From an uncultured Veillonella sp. (GTDB lineage Bacteria; Bacillota; Negativicutes; Veillonellales; Veillonellaceae), in contig CAKPXR010000017.1 of NCBI GenBank assembly GCA_934202215.1, positions 1 through 27,312 of the forward strand: a stretch of 27,312 bases of DNA, read 5' to 3'. Position numbers and translations under genes: made by a program. Under the pieces are notes generated by a model. The model did not search any database. It was not told where the DNA came from and saw only the letters and a list, made by a program, of their open reading frames with translations. Positions 1 to 8,879 of this stretch are shown here, piece after piece. Each line of letters opens with the position of its first letter. The stretch's first letter is position 1.

Positions 1-609
1 ACTGTTGAAGCTGTACAAGCTTTAGGCCGTAAAGCCATTAAAATTAAAGCTAATGTAGCTAATGCTGATGAAGTTGCTTCTATGGTAGAAGAAGCTCATA
101 AAGAATTTGGTCACATTGATATTCTCGTAAATAATGCGGGTATTACGCGTGATGGTTTATTAATGCGTATGAAAGATGAAGATTTTGATGCTGTTATTGA
201 TATTAACCTTAAAGGTGTATATCTAGTGACTAAAGCAGTATCTAAAATTATGATGAAACAACGCTCTGGTCGTATTATCAACATGACATCTGTTGTAGGT
301 GTTATGGGTAATGCGGGTCAAACTAACTACGCAGCTTCTAAAGCTGGTGTAATTGGTTTCACTAAATCCTGTGCTAAAGAATTAGCAAGCCGTGGCATTA
401 CTGTTAATGCTATTGCACCAGGTTTTATCAATACTGATATGACTGATGTATTGCCAGAAAAAGTTAAAGAAGCTATGGTTGCTGAAATTCCATTGGGCCG
501 TATGGCTGATGCTGAAGAAGTAGCAACAGTAGCAACATTCCTTGCTAGCGATTTTGCTAACTATATTACAGGCCAAGTCATCAATGTAGATGGCGGTATG
601 GTGATGTAG
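1..609 (+). CDS. fabG: 3-oxoacyl-ACP reductase FabG (5' end outside window)
   Basis: NADPH-dependent 3-ketoacyl-ACP reductase of the cytosolic type II fatty acid synthesis cycle, a short-chain dehydrogenase (SDR). The reading frame is open from base 1, so the gene starts upstream; 202 residues are visible of a usual length near 245, and the missing part includes the N-terminal TGxxxGIG cofactor loop. Visible SDR landmarks are NNAG, the catalytic Ser in TSVVG (codon 289-291) and the YAASK active site with Tyr at 328-330 and Lys at 340-342. The Ser-Tyr spacing of 13 residues is that of FabG. The C-terminal ITGQVINVDGG is also typical. acpP follows after 51 nt, as in many fab operons. Function is certain at family level, and the neighbours make FabG much more likely than another SDR. 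Confidence 0.95.
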   Translation, partial: TVEAVQALGRKAIKIKANVANADEVASMVEEAHKEFGHIDILVNNAGITRDGLLMRMKDEDFDAVIDINLKGVYLVTKAVSKIMMKQRSGRIINMTSVVGVMGNAGQTNYAASKAGVIGFTKSCAKELASRGITVNAIAPGFINTDMTDVLPEKVKEAMVAEIPLGRMADAEEVATVATFLASDFANYITGQVINVDGGMVM

Positions 610-660
610 TTTCAAAATTAGACTATATATAAATATATTTTGAAAGGAGGTGAACCACCA

Positions 661-891
661 ATGAACACTTTCGATAAAGTAAAAGCAATCGTTGTGGAAC
701 AATTAGGCGTTGATGAAGCTGAAGTTACCATTGATTCTACATTCATCGACGACTTAGGCGCTGACTCCTTAGATATCGTTGAATTGATCATGGCATTCGA
801 AGAAGAATTCAATGTTGAAATCCCTGACGATGTTGCAGAAAAAATCAAAACTGTTAAGGATACAGTAGAATATATTGATTCTGCTAAATAA
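661..891 (+). CDS. acpP: Acyl carrier protein AcpP
   Basis: Small acidic carrier that holds growing acyl chains on a 4'-phosphopantetheine arm during fatty acid synthesis. The product has 76 residues, the usual size. Ser36 (codon 766-768) in [10 protein letters not shown] is the attachment site. The ATG at 661 is chosen because a strong AAAGGAGG lies at 643-650; the frame is open further upstream to a TTG at 640, but that start would place the ribosome binding site inside the gene and add seven non-homologous residues. It sits between fabG and fabK in the same direction. A strong hairpin follows the stop and may set acpP output apart from that of the downstream genes, which fits the large amount of ACP cells need (inference). 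Confidence 0.97.
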   Translation: MNTFDKVKAIVVEQLGVDEAEVTIDSTFIDDLGADSLDIVELIMAFEEEFNVEIPDDVAEKIKTVKDTVEYIDSAK

Positions 892-911
892 GTTGTAAAG
901 CTGACAATTCA

Positions 912-950
912 GCCGCACGGGAGGCCGAGTGGCCTCCCAACCGGTTTTAT
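912..950 (+). terminator. GC-rich hairpin between acpP and fabK
   Basis: A perfect 8-bp stem (GGGAGGCC at 919-926, GGCCTCCC at 931-938, loop GAGT) lies in an otherwise AT-rich gap. It can be extended by GCCG (912-915) pairing with CGGT (942-945) across a small internal loop. The following bases are TTTTATTT, a broken T-run, so this may be a partial terminator or an RNA-processing and stability element rather than a full stop. fabK begins only about 30 nt later with no obvious promoter between, which favours partial read-through. Confidence 0.6.
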
Positions 951-968
951 TTACAGGAGGATTTGATA

Positions 969-1925
969 GTGAAGCTCCCTGAACTTCGCATTGGGAATCT
1001 AGTGGCCAAAGTACCTATTATTCAAGGTGGTATGGCGATTAGATTGTCTACAGCTCGCTTGGCAGCAGCCGTTGCAAATGAAGGTGGTATCGGCCTTATT
1101 GCAGCATCCGGTTTGCCGTTTGATGAATTACGATACGAAATACAATTAGCTAGAAAATTATCACCTACGGGTATTATTGGTATAAATGCGATGGTAGCCG
1201 CAACACAATTTGCTGGCTTAGTGAAAACTGCCATCGAAGAGGGCATTGATCTTGTAGTAGCAGGTGCTGGTTTTTCAAGAGATATGTTCGCAATGGGCAA
1301 AGAGTCTGGTACTCCGATTGTACCAATTGTTTCGTCCGCAAAATTAGCTCGCATTTCTGAAGGTTTAGGTGCAGCAGCAGTAATCGTAGAAGGTTGTGAA
1401 GCTGGTGGTCACTTAGGGACAGATCGTTCCGCTCGAGAAATCGTTCCAGAGGTTGTAGCTGCTGTTAAAAACATTCCAGTTATTGGTGCTGGTGGTGTTC
1501 TTGATGGTCGTGACATCGTAGAAATGTTAAAATTAGGTGCTAGTGGTGTTCAAATGGGCAGTCGTTTTGCTGCTTCTGATGAATGTAATGCATCTGATGA
1601 ATTGAAAAAAATGTACGTACGGGCTACTAATCCTGAGGATATTGTATTAATTCAAAGTCCTGTAGGTTTGCCTGGACAAGCAATTAAAAATAAATTTGCT
1701 GAATCTGTATTAGACGGTACTGTAGCACCTCCAACGGTGTGTGATAACTGTTTGAAACATTGTTCCCATAAATTCTGTATCATCCGTGCTCTTTCTCGTG
1801 CACAACAAGGTGATGTGGAAACAGGTTTGGTGTTCTCTGGCAATAATATGAGAAAAGTCGACAAGATTATGCCGGTTAAAGATATCTTTGCTCAACTAAA
1901 ACAGCAAGTAGCAGAGATTGATTAA
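969..1925 (+). CDS. fabK: Enoyl-ACP reductase II, FabK type, with C-terminal four-Cys motif
   Basis: FMN-dependent enoyl-ACP reductase that would catalyse the last step of each elongation cycle, instead of FabI. The TIM-barrel nitronate monooxygenase/FabK fold shows as PIIQGGMA at residues 17-23, EAGGHLG at 144-150 with His148 in the usual active-site position, and a phosphate-binding loop IGAGGVLDG near 172-180. The GTG at 969 is preferred over the TTG at 963 because AGGAGG at 955-960 is 8 nt from the GTG but only 2 nt from the TTG. Length is 318 residues. Cys258, 261, 265 and 270 form a CX2CX3CX4C cluster, which I do not recall from the pneumococcal enzyme. Sequence alone does not exclude a nitronate monooxygenase, but the place between acpP and fabF strongly favours FabK. 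Confidence 0.83.
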   Translation: MKLPELRIGNLVAKVPIIQGGMAIRLSTARLAAAVANEGGIGLIAASGLPFDELRYEIQLARKLSPTGIIGINAMVAATQFAGLVKTAIEEGIDLVVAGAGFSRDMFAMGKESGTPIVPIVSSAKLARISEGLGAAAVIVEGCEAGGHLGTDRSAREIVPEVVAAVKNIPVIGAGGVLDGRDIVEMLKLGASGVQMGSRFAASDECNASDELKKMYVRATNPEDIVLIQSPVGLPGQAIKNKFAESVLDGTVAPPTVCDNCLKHCSHKFCIIRALSRAQQGDVETGLVFSGNNMRKVDKIMPVKDIFAQLKQQVAEID

Positions 1926-1961
1926 TTTAAAAGGGCTGTATAGCTATAAGAGGTGGAATAA

Positions 1962-3206
1962 TTGGAAAAACGTGTGGTAATTACTGGCTTAGGGGCAGTG
2001 ACTCCTGTAGGTATCGGTAAAGAGAACTTTTACAATGCGTTATTGGCAGGTCAATCTGGTATTGGGCCAATTACACGCTTTGATGCATCTGAATATGCAA
2101 CGCGCATTGCTGGTGAAGTAAAAGATTTTGATGTTACAAACTATGGCGTAGATAAGAAAGAAGCTCGTCGTATGGACCGTTCTGTAGAATTGGCTATCGG
2201 TGCAGCTGTTCTTGCTTGTGAAGATGCTGATCTTGATTTAGATAAACAAGATTTAGATCGTTGTGGTACAGTGGTTGGTACTGGTATTGGTGGTATCGAC
2301 TCTATCCATGAAGTATATGAAACATTGTTCGAAAAAGGTCCTGGCCGTGTAAGTCCATTTGCAGTTCCAATGATGATTGCAAATATGACATCTGCACGTG
2401 TATCCATCCGTCTTGGCCTTAAAGGTCCTGTTATTACAGATGTAACAGCTTGTACTTCTGGTACAAATGCTATTGGCGATGCTTTCCGTATCATCCAACG
2501 TGGTGATGCTGATATCATGTTTGCTGGTGGTACAGAAGCAGCGGTATCTCCAGCAGCTGTAGCTGGTTTCGCAGCTATGAAAGCTATGTCTACACGTAAT
2601 GATGAACCAACAAAAGCATCTCGTCCATTTGACCGCGATCGCGATGGTTTCGTAATGGGTGAAGGTTCTGGTATCGTTGTTCTTGAAGAATTAGAGCATG
2701 CAAAAGCTCGTGGTGCTCATATCTACGCTGAAGTTGTAGGTTATGGTACTAATGGCGATGCTTACCATATTACTGCACCAGCTCCAGGTGGTGTACAAGC
2801 TCGTAAATGTATGGAATTGGCAATTAAAGATGCAGGTATCGACCCTAAAGACGTTAACTACATCAATGCTCATGGTACATCTACTGGCCTTAACGACAAA
2901 AATGAAACATTGGCTATTAAAGAATTATTCGGCGATCATGCTAAAAACATCGCTGTTAACTCTACAAAATCCATGACAGGTCACTTGTTAGGTGCTGCTG
3001 GTGCTATCGAAACTATCGTTATGGCGATGGCTATCGAAACTGGTAAAGTTCACCCTACAATCAACTGTGACAATCCTGATGAAGGTTTGGATCTAGACTA
3101 TGTTCGCGAAGGTGCACGTGATCTTCAAGTTAAATGTGCTCTTTCCAACTCTTTCGGTTTTGGTGGTCATAACGGTACACTTTGCGTACGCCGTTATGAA
3201 GATTAA
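1962..3206 (+). CDS. fabF: 3-oxoacyl-ACP synthase II FabF
   Basis: Condensing enzyme (KAS II) that extends acyl-ACP with malonyl-ACP in the cytosolic fatty acid synthase. It has 414 residues, the normal length. The thiolase-fold Cys-His-His triad is complete: Cys164 in TACTSGTNA, His304 in NAHGTSTG and His341 in [10 protein letters not shown], with Lys336 just before. The glycine-rich C-terminal [10 protein letters not shown] is present. The start is TTG at 1962, chosen because AGAGGTGG at 1949-1956 is correctly spaced. The stop codon overlaps the rnc ATG by one base, indicating translational coupling. Confidence 0.96.
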   Translation: MEKRVVITGLGAVTPVGIGKENFYNALLAGQSGIGPITRFDASEYATRIAGEVKDFDVTNYGVDKKEARRMDRSVELAIGAAVLACEDADLDLDKQDLDRCGTVVGTGIGGIDSIHEVYETLFEKGPGRVSPFAVPMMIANMTSARVSIRLGLKGPVITDVTACTSGTNAIGDAFRIIQRGDADIMFAGGTEAAVSPAAVAGFAAMKAMSTRNDEPTKASRPFDRDRDGFVMGEGSGIVVLEELEHAKARGAHIYAEVVGYGTNGDAYHITAPAPGGVQARKCMELAIKDAGIDPKDVNYINAHGTSTGLNDKNETLAIKELFGDHAKNIAVNSTKSMTGHLLGAAGAIETIVMAMAIETGKVHPTINCDNPDEGLDLDYVREGARDLQVKCALSNSFGFGGHNGTLCVRRYED

Positions 3207-3943
3207 TGGCTGCTATCGAAGCGCATAAGAGTAAGATGACACAAGCTCGTGAAGAATCTCTTCATGGGCTTGTTGCTCGTTTAGACATACCTGTGTCAGA
3301 TATATCCATTATCGATTGTGCCTTTACACATACATCTTATGCGAATGAACATAAATCAAAGCATATTCATCACAATCAACGATTAGAGTTTTTAGGCGAT
3401 GCTGTCTTGGATCTTATTATTGGGGAATATCTATTTAAGACATATCCAGATATGGCCGAAGGTAATTTGACGAAAATTAAGGCTGCTACGGTGTGTGAAG
3501 ATTCTTTAGCATCTGTAAGCCGTTCTTTACAATTAGGTCAATATTTATTACTTGGCCATGGTGAACGAGCTTCTGGTGGTTATGATAGAAACTCTATTTT
3601 AGCCGATACTTTTGAATCTTTAATTGGTGCTATCTATATTTCTACAGATTACCAAACGGCGATGGCTTTCGTTTTAAAACATTTAATCACGTATATCAAG
3701 CAAGCCTTAGAAGGTAAGAGGGGCAAAGATTATAAGACCTTATTGCAAGAATTTGTGCAGCGAGATGGTGATAAACATATCGTTTATCGCTTACTTAGTG
3801 AAAGTGGCCCTGACCATGCAAAAACTTTCCATATGGTTGTAGAAATCGATGGTGTTACTTATGAGGCCGGCTCTGGTAAAAGTAAAAAAATTGCAGAACA
3901 ACATGCGGCTCAATTAACGTTAGAACAGTTAATGGCCAAATAG
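3206..3943 (+). CDS. rnc: Ribonuclease III
   Basis: Double-strand-specific endoribonuclease for rRNA and mRNA processing. The 245-residue product has the catalytic domain signature [12 protein letters not shown], with metal-binding Glu61 and Asp65, and a second pair Asp134 and Glu137 in [15 protein letters not shown] double-stranded RNA-binding domain follows at about 175-244 ([11 protein letters not shown] to [12 protein letters not shown]). The ATG overlaps the fabF stop (taATG), so it belongs to the fab transcript. The order acpP-fabF-rnc, with smc-ftsY not far downstream, is common in Firmicutes. The N-terminus runs about 20 residues longer than E. coli RNase III. Confidence 0.96.
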   Translation: MAAIEAHKSKMTQAREESLHGLVARLDIPVSDISIIDCAFTHTSYANEHKSKHIHHNQRLEFLGDAVLDLIIGEYLFKTYPDMAEGNLTKIKAATVCEDSLASVSRSLQLGQYLLLGHGERASGGYDRNSILADTFESLIGAIYISTDYQTAMAFVLKHLITYIKQALEGKRGKDYKTLLQEFVQRDGDKHIVYRLLSESGPDHAKTFHMVVEIDGVTYEAGSGKSKKIAEQHAAQLTLEQLMAK

Positions 3944-3967
3944 AAAAGCGCCGAATGGCGCTTTTTT
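3944..3967 (+). terminator. Intrinsic terminator of the fab-rnc operon
   Basis: It begins at the base after the rnc stop. A 9-bp stem, AAAAGCGCC (3944-3952) with GGCGCTTTT (3957-3965), closes a GAAT loop and runs into six T's at 3962-3967. This is a textbook rho-independent terminator. Confidence 0.93.
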
Positions 3968-4016
3968 CTGTATAATGGTATATAGAATAATAAATATATT
4001 TATTTTACGATTTTTC

Positions 4017-4123
4017 TATATAAAATCTTATATCTTAATATATTAATTACATATTACAATCATTAAATACATGGATTTTAATGTATTAACATATAAGATT
4101 TTTAACTAATTGGATTTTATATA
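4017..4123 (+). repeat. Competing inverted repeats in the leader of the radical SAM gene
   Basis: The 172-base gap 3968-4139 is very AT-rich but organised. AAAATCTTATAT (4022-4033) is a perfect inverted repeat of ATATAAGATTTT (4091-4102). The overlapping left segment TATATAAAATC (4017-4027) is also a perfect inverted repeat of GATTTTATATA (4113-4123), which ends just before the ribosome binding site (GGGAGGGGG, 4128-4136). Inside these arms two further alternatives compete: CATTAAA/TTTAATG (4061-4067, 4077-4083) and AATACAT/ATGTATT (4066-4072, 4081-4087). A TATAAT at 3971-3976 could start a transcript containing all of it. A role as an RNA switch or protein site is inference; AT-rich chance pairing is the alternative. 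Confidence 0.5.
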
Positions 4124-4139
4124 AGAAGGGAGGGGGACT

Positions 4140-5279
4140 ATGAAACCATTTGGAATGATACCATTTTTTATACCCCATGTAGGGTGTCCTTATGTATGTA
4201 CATTTTGTAATCAGTCTCGTATTACAGGTCAATCTGGTATTAGTCACCTAACTCCAGAATACATACAGCATACTATTAAGGATTATATTGGGAACAAACG
4301 TAACGATAAGTTCTGGGAAGTCGCTTTCTATGGAGGTTCTTTCACAGCCATTCATAGTGATTTACAAAATACATTGTTAGAGCCTGCTTATGAGATGCTA
4401 CGACAGGGCATAATAGATGGTATACGCTGTTCTACACGTCCTGATGCTGTAGGTGATGAAGCAATTACTTTGTTACAGTCTTATGGGGTAAAAACAGTAG
4501 AGCTCGGAGTACAGTCTATGAATGCTCAAATTCTAATTGATGCTAAGCGCGGTCATACGTCTCAGCAGGTGGCAGAGGCTGTTAGTCGATTAAAAAAAAG
4601 TGGAATGACCGTAGGCGTACAACTTTTACCGGGACTAAAAGGTGAGACCTGGGACACAATTTTAGAAACCGCTATTGCTGTAGTTAAACTACAACCTGAC
4701 TTTGTACGAATCTATCCTGTTCTTGTTATAGAAAATACGGAGCTTGCTGATCAATATAGAGCTGGTGAATATGAGCCATTAAGTACTGAGCAAGCTATTA
4801 AATATTGTGCATTTTTAAAAGAATGGTTTGAAGAACATAATATTGAAGTTATACGCACTGGATTGCAAAGTACAGATGAGCTCGATTCAGGTAATAGCTT
4901 GGTGGCTGGCCCTTATGAGCCAGCTATGGGTGAGCTTGTAGTAAATGAACAGTATAAACATCGCATTGAGAGATGTTTTGATGAACACTTTTCTAAGAGC
5001 TGTTTAGGAGACCAGTATGCTTATAATTTTTTACCATTAAGTAATTACTATAGTCATAAGGCTGAATGTAGAACTCATACAAATAATATAGATAGATGGA
5101 TGCAAAATAGAATAGTTATTTCATATCCTAGAAGCCTTACATCTAAGGTGCGAGGCCTTAAAAATCGGAATATATTATATTTCCAAGAAACATATCCTCA
5201 ATTTAACATAAATTGGTGTGAAGATAGTACGAGAAATACTGTTCATTGCTGTATTGATGGCCTACGATATGTGTTATAA
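4140..5279 (+). CDS. Radical SAM protein, Elp3-like (COG1243-type), no acetyltransferase domain
   Basis: The 379-residue product opens with a radical SAM cluster motif CX3CX2C (CPYVCTFC; Cys16, 20 and 23), which binds a 4Fe-4S cluster for reductive cleavage of S-adenosylmethionine. The SAM-contacting YGGSFTAI follows near residue 63, and SVELGVQSM-type barrel strands (here VELGVQSM) near 120. Overall layout recalls the catalytic half of Elp3-family proteins, but the chain ends where the GNAT acetyltransferase domain of true Elp3 would be, so tRNA carboxymethylation cannot be assumed. A gene of this type between rnc and smc is a familiar arrangement in clostridial relatives; substrate unknown. 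ATG 4140 has a strong GGGAGGGGG ribosome site. It uses ATA and AGA more than the flanking genes. Confidence 0.8.
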   Translation: MKPFGMIPFFIPHVGCPYVCTFCNQSRITGQSGISHLTPEYIQHTIKDYIGNKRNDKFWEVAFYGGSFTAIHSDLQNTLLEPAYEMLRQGIIDGIRCSTRPDAVGDEAITLLQSYGVKTVELGVQSMNAQILIDAKRGHTSQQVAEAVSRLKKSGMTVGVQLLPGLKGETWDTILETAIAVVKLQPDFVRIYPVLVIENTELADQYRAGEYEPLSTEQAIKYCAFLKEWFEEHNIEVIRTGLQSTDELDSGNSLVAGPYEPAMGELVVNEQYKHRIERCFDEHFSKSCLGDQYAYNFLPLSNYYSHKAECRTHTNNIDRWMQNRIVISYPRSLTSKVRGLKNRNILYFQETYPQFNINWCEDSTRNTVHCCIDGLRYVL

Positions 5280-5280
5280 T
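5254..5280 (+). promoter_or_regulatory. Probable smc promoter (extended -10)
   Basis: TGTTATAAT at 5272-5280 is a consensus extended -10 element; the TAA stop of the radical SAM gene lies within it (5277-5279). TTGATG at 5254-5259 is a possible -35 at a short 15-bp spacing. It lies 44 nt upstream of the smc ATG, whose ribosome site GAAAGGAGG precedes 5325. Predicted from sequence only. Confidence 0.55.
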
Positions 5281-5324
5281 AAAAGATATGATTATTCGGG
5301 GTTGTTAGTAGAAAGGAGGCAGTC

Positions 5325-8300
5325 ATGCAATTACTTCGGTTGGAATTAAAGGGCTTTAAATCGTTTGCTGATAAAACGGTTGTAAAATTCTCACCAGGAA
5401 TGACTGCCGTTATTGGACCTAACGGAAGTGGTAAAAGTAATATTACGGATGCTATGAAATGGGTTTTAGGGGAATCCAATGTCCGTAATTTACGTGGTCA
5501 AAAAGCAGAGGATATCATCTTCTCTGGTACGGAAAAGCGTAAGCCAATGAGTGCAGCTGAGGTTACTCTTGTATTCGATAATAGTGACCATCAACTAGAT
5601 GTAGATATGGCTGAGGTGGCGATCACTCGTCGTATTTATCGTACTGGTGAAAGTGAGTTTCTCATCAATAAACGTTCTTGTCGTTTAAAGGACATTCATT
5701 TATTACTAGCTGATACAGGTCTTGGTAAAGACTCTATGGCCATTATCGGGCAGAACCGAATTGATGCTATCTTGAACTCTAAGCCTGAAGAACGGAGATT
5801 GATCTTTGAAGATGTAGCAGGTATTTCTCGTTTTAAAATCAATAAAGAAGATGCATTGCGTCGTATTGCTAGCACAGACCGCAATATGGAACGTGTACGG
5901 GACGTTATGGCTACCATTGAAGAACAACTTGGACCTTTATCTGAAAAGGCTGAAAAGACTAAGAAATATATGACCTTAAGTCGTACAAAACGCGACTATG
6001 ATGGGGCATTGGGCTATCATAATTACAAGACATCAGACCGACTCTTAACGCGTTTTGAAAACGATAACATTGCTTTTAAGGATGAAGAAATTGAGCTTCA
6101 AACGGAATTATCCAAATTAGAAGCTCGTCGTCATACGTTGCAATCATCTTCTACTAAAGAGCAAGAACAGCTTAAATTGTGGGAGGCTCAGTATACGGAA
6201 AAGCAACGTGATGAAGAGCGTTTAGCAGGTCATCTACGATTATTAGAAGAGCAATTAAAGACCGCTCACCGTGAGCTAGATGAGACATCTATGCGTATTA
6301 GTGAGTTAGAAGCTACTCAAAAGGGCGAAGAGCAACAATTGCACATTTTAAATCAATTGATTCAAGATGAACGTGCTCAACTAGTAGAGAAAGAATCCAA
6401 GCTAGAAGAGCTAGAAGCTAACTATAAAAAAGCTGTTGAAGATGTAAGTGCAGAACAAGCTAAGTTCCAATCCTTACAATCCAATCGAGAAGCATTTGAA
6501 CAACGTCAATTAGAGGTTGTCAGTGCCATTGAAACAGCAAAAGCTAGTATTCGTAGTTTAGAAGCTCGTAAGGCAGAAACTACAAAGCAATGCGAGGTTT
6601 TAAAGGCTGAAATAAATCAAGTAGATAGTGAACTACAAGTAGCTCGTGCTGAATATGAAACACTGGGACAGAAGTTTACTGCTATTTCTGCACAAAGACA
6701 AACACTCGTTGATGGTGGTAAAGAAGCAGCAATACAAGCCCGTGAAGAACGCAAGGAATTACAAAAACTTCGTACTCAAGAACAACGTGCAAAAGGCCGT
6801 TTAGAGCTCTTGGCTCAATGGGAAGAACAGCATGAAGGCTATTTAGAAGGCACTAAAAACATTCTTAATAGTAAAGGGGCATGGCGCGAACAGATTACGG
6901 GCGCCGTAGGTGATCTCTTTACGGTTGAGGACAAATACACAACAGCTATTGAAACGGCATTAGGCGGTAGTGTTAACCATGTTGTCACTACTACAGCTCG
7001 TGCTGCTGCAGATGGTGTAAATTATTTGAAATCTATTCAAGGGGGACGTGTAACCTTCTTGCCGATGGATTCCGTAAAAGGGAAACCGTATGATACGCCT
7101 GCGTTACGTGAAGGTTGTGTTATAGGTACGGCTGTTGACTGTATCTCCTTTGATAATAAGTACGCTCATATTTTCTATTATTTGTTAGGCCGTACGTTGG
7201 TAGTGGCCTCTATGGATGATGCCATTGGATTGCAGAAGAAATATAATCAGCAATTGCGCATCGTTACCCTTACAGGGGAGCAATTCCAACCAGGTGGTTC
7301 TTTGACTGGTGGTGCTACAAAGCGTAAGCGTGCCTCCGTATTGAGCCGTAAGGAAGAGGCTACTAGTCTTGAGCAAGAGCTTGTACAAATTGAAGAAAAA
7401 ATCCGTTCCTTAACAGCTAGCTTAGAAAATCTAGAAAAACGGGTGGAAGAGGCTGAAAAAGAACGAGCTACCCTTGATGAAAACTACCAACATACGAATT
7501 TACTCTATGTGGCTAGTGAAACAAAGGTACAAAATATACAAAATCAAATGGACCGTAAGAAACGTGTCCTTTCTGAAGAAGAGCAACGTTTAGTTCAAAT
7601 CGATATTGATTTAGCTACTACAACGGCTAACTTGAAAGATCAAGAAGCAGCATTGACATCTTTACAAGAGAATCATGGTGTTGAGGGCAATCAAGGAGCC
7701 TTGATGGAGCGTTTAACTGTATTGCAAAAGGTACAGCAAGAGGCCTATGAAGCTTTCACGGAAGCTCGTCTTACTTGTGATACATTGCGACAAACCATTA
7801 AGGAACGTGAAACTCAACGGGAACAACGAAATCAATCTATTGCTAGCATTGTAGAGCGTTTAACGCCGTTGCGTAATCTACTCATCAGTACTACACAGCG
7901 CTGTGAAGAAGAGTTACCGAAGGCTAAAGCATTAGCAGAACAGGAGCTAGCTGCGGCTACAGTAGAGGTTGAGCGTTTGCGTACTCTTCGTGATGAGGCT
8001 TACGATAAGACATCTACAGGTCGTGAGGAATTAGAATCCATCCTTAGCGAGCAAGACCGTTTGAACCAACGCTATAAAGTGGTGCAAGGGCGACTCGTTG
8101 ATATGGAAGGTAAAATTACCCGTCATCGAATGGATTGTGAACGCTTTGTAGAAGAGTTAGAAGAGCTTGGCTTTACCCTAGAAGATGCACAAGCCCTTCA
8201 TCTTGAAGGTTCTGTCAGTGATTGGAAGGATGAGCAAGCTCGTTTGATGGCTGAAATTACTGAGCTTGGTCCAGTCAATCCAAACGCCGTTGAGGAATAT

Positions 8301-8879
8301 GAAGAAACTAAAGAACGCTATGATTTCTTAACCACACAATTAGCGGATTTAGATACGGCGAAGGAGCAATTGCAAGCGGTTATTGCGGAAATGGATAAAG
8401 CTATGAGTACACAGCTATACGATGTATTAGATGTAGTAGGACGCAGATTCCAAGAGGTCTTTAGCCAATTGTTTGGCGGTGGTACGGCGCAAATCGTATT
8501 GACTGACCCAGAAAATATCTTGACTGGTGGTATCGACTTTTATATTCAGCCGCCAGGGAAGAAACGTCAACAATTGACTTTGTTGTCCGGTGGTGAACGG
8601 GCCTTAACAGTTATTGCTTTATTGTTCTCATTCCTCGACTATCGTCCAGCTCCATTCTGTGTACTTGACGAAGTTGATGCGGCTCTTGATGAAGCCAATG
8701 TTGAAAGATTTAGTTCTTACTTAAATCGAGTCAATAAAGAAACACAATTTATTGTAGTATCTCACCGTAAAAAGACCATGGAAGCTGCCGAAGTATTACA
8801 AGGTGTTACCATGGTTGAGCGAGGCGTATCGCGATTATTAACAGTAGCCTTTGAAGATGTGAAGGAGGATCTTGCATAA
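5325..8879 (+). CDS. smc: Chromosome partition protein Smc
   Basis: ATPase of the bacterial condensin, which with ScpA and ScpB extrudes DNA loops and helps separate chromosomes. Length is 1184 residues, typical. Walker A GPNGSGKS is at residues 31-38. Two long coiled-coil arms (about 170-500 and 670-1020, rich in E, Q, K and L) flank a hinge near 520-660 with glycine-rich stretches such as GGSLTGG. The C-terminal head carries the ABC signature LSGGERA (Leu1087) and Walker B FCVLDEVDAALDE (Asp1115, Glu1116). ATG 5325 follows a strong AAAGGAGG. The stop overlaps the ftsY ATG by one base. scpA and scpB are not in the window. Confidence 0.97.
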   Translation: MQLLRLELKGFKSFADKTVVKFSPGMTAVIGPNGSGKSNITDAMKWVLGESNVRNLRGQKAEDIIFSGTEKRKPMSAAEVTLVFDNSDHQLDVDMAEVAITRRIYRTGESEFLINKRSCRLKDIHLLLADTGLGKDSMAIIGQNRIDAILNSKPEERRLIFEDVAGISRFKINKEDALRRIASTDRNMERVRDVMATIEEQLGPLSEKAEKTKKYMTLSRTKRDYDGALGYHNYKTSDRLLTRFENDNIAFKDEEIELQTELSKLEARRHTLQSSSTKEQEQLKLWEAQYTEKQRDEERLAGHLRLLEEQLKTAHRELDETSMRISELEATQKGEEQQLHILNQLIQDERAQLVEKESKLEELEANYKKAVEDVSAEQAKFQSLQSNREAFEQRQLEVVSAIETAKASIRSLEARKAETTKQCEVLKAEINQVDSELQVARAEYETLGQKFTAISAQRQTLVDGGKEAAIQAREERKELQKLRTQEQRAKGRLELLAQWEEQHEGYLEGTKNILNSKGAWREQITGAVGDLFTVEDKYTTAIETALGGSVNHVVTTTARAAADGVNYLKSIQGGRVTFLPMDSVKGKPYDTPALREGCVIGTAVDCISFDNKYAHIFYYLLGRTLVVASMDDAIGLQKKYNQQLRIVTLTGEQFQPGGSLTGGATKRKRASVLSRKEEATSLEQELVQIEEKIRSLTASLENLEKRVEEAEKERATLDENYQHTNLLYVASETKVQNIQNQMDRKKRVLSEEEQRLVQIDIDLATTTANLKDQEAALTSLQENHGVEGNQGALMERLTVLQKVQQEAYEAFTEARLTCDTLRQTIKERETQREQRNQSIASIVERLTPLRNLLISTTQRCEEELPKAKALAEQELAAATVEVERLRTLRDEAYDKTSTGREELESILSEQDRLNQRYKVVQGRLVDMEGKITRHRMDCERFVEELEELGFTLEDAQALHLEGSVSDWKDEQARLMAEITELGPVNPNAVEEYEETKERYDFLTTQLADLDTAKEQLQAVIAEMDKAMSTQLYDVLDVVGRRFQEVFSQLFGGGTAQIVLTDPENILTGGIDFYIQPPGKKRQQLTLLSGGERALTVIALLFSFLDYRPAPFCVLDEVDAALDEANVERFSSYLNRVNKETQFIVVSHRKKTMEAAEVLQGVTMVERGVSRLLTVAFEDVKEDLA

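Noticed and set aside
2141..2518. Minus-strand ORFs inside fabF, smc, uvrA and other core genes
   Set aside because: They overlap certain genes, lack ribosome sites and have low-complexity, non-protein-like translations; they are antisense shadows.
4140..5279. Complete Elp3 (tRNA carboxymethylation enzyme)
   Set aside because: The radical SAM half is present, but the acetyltransferase domain needed for that reaction is missing.
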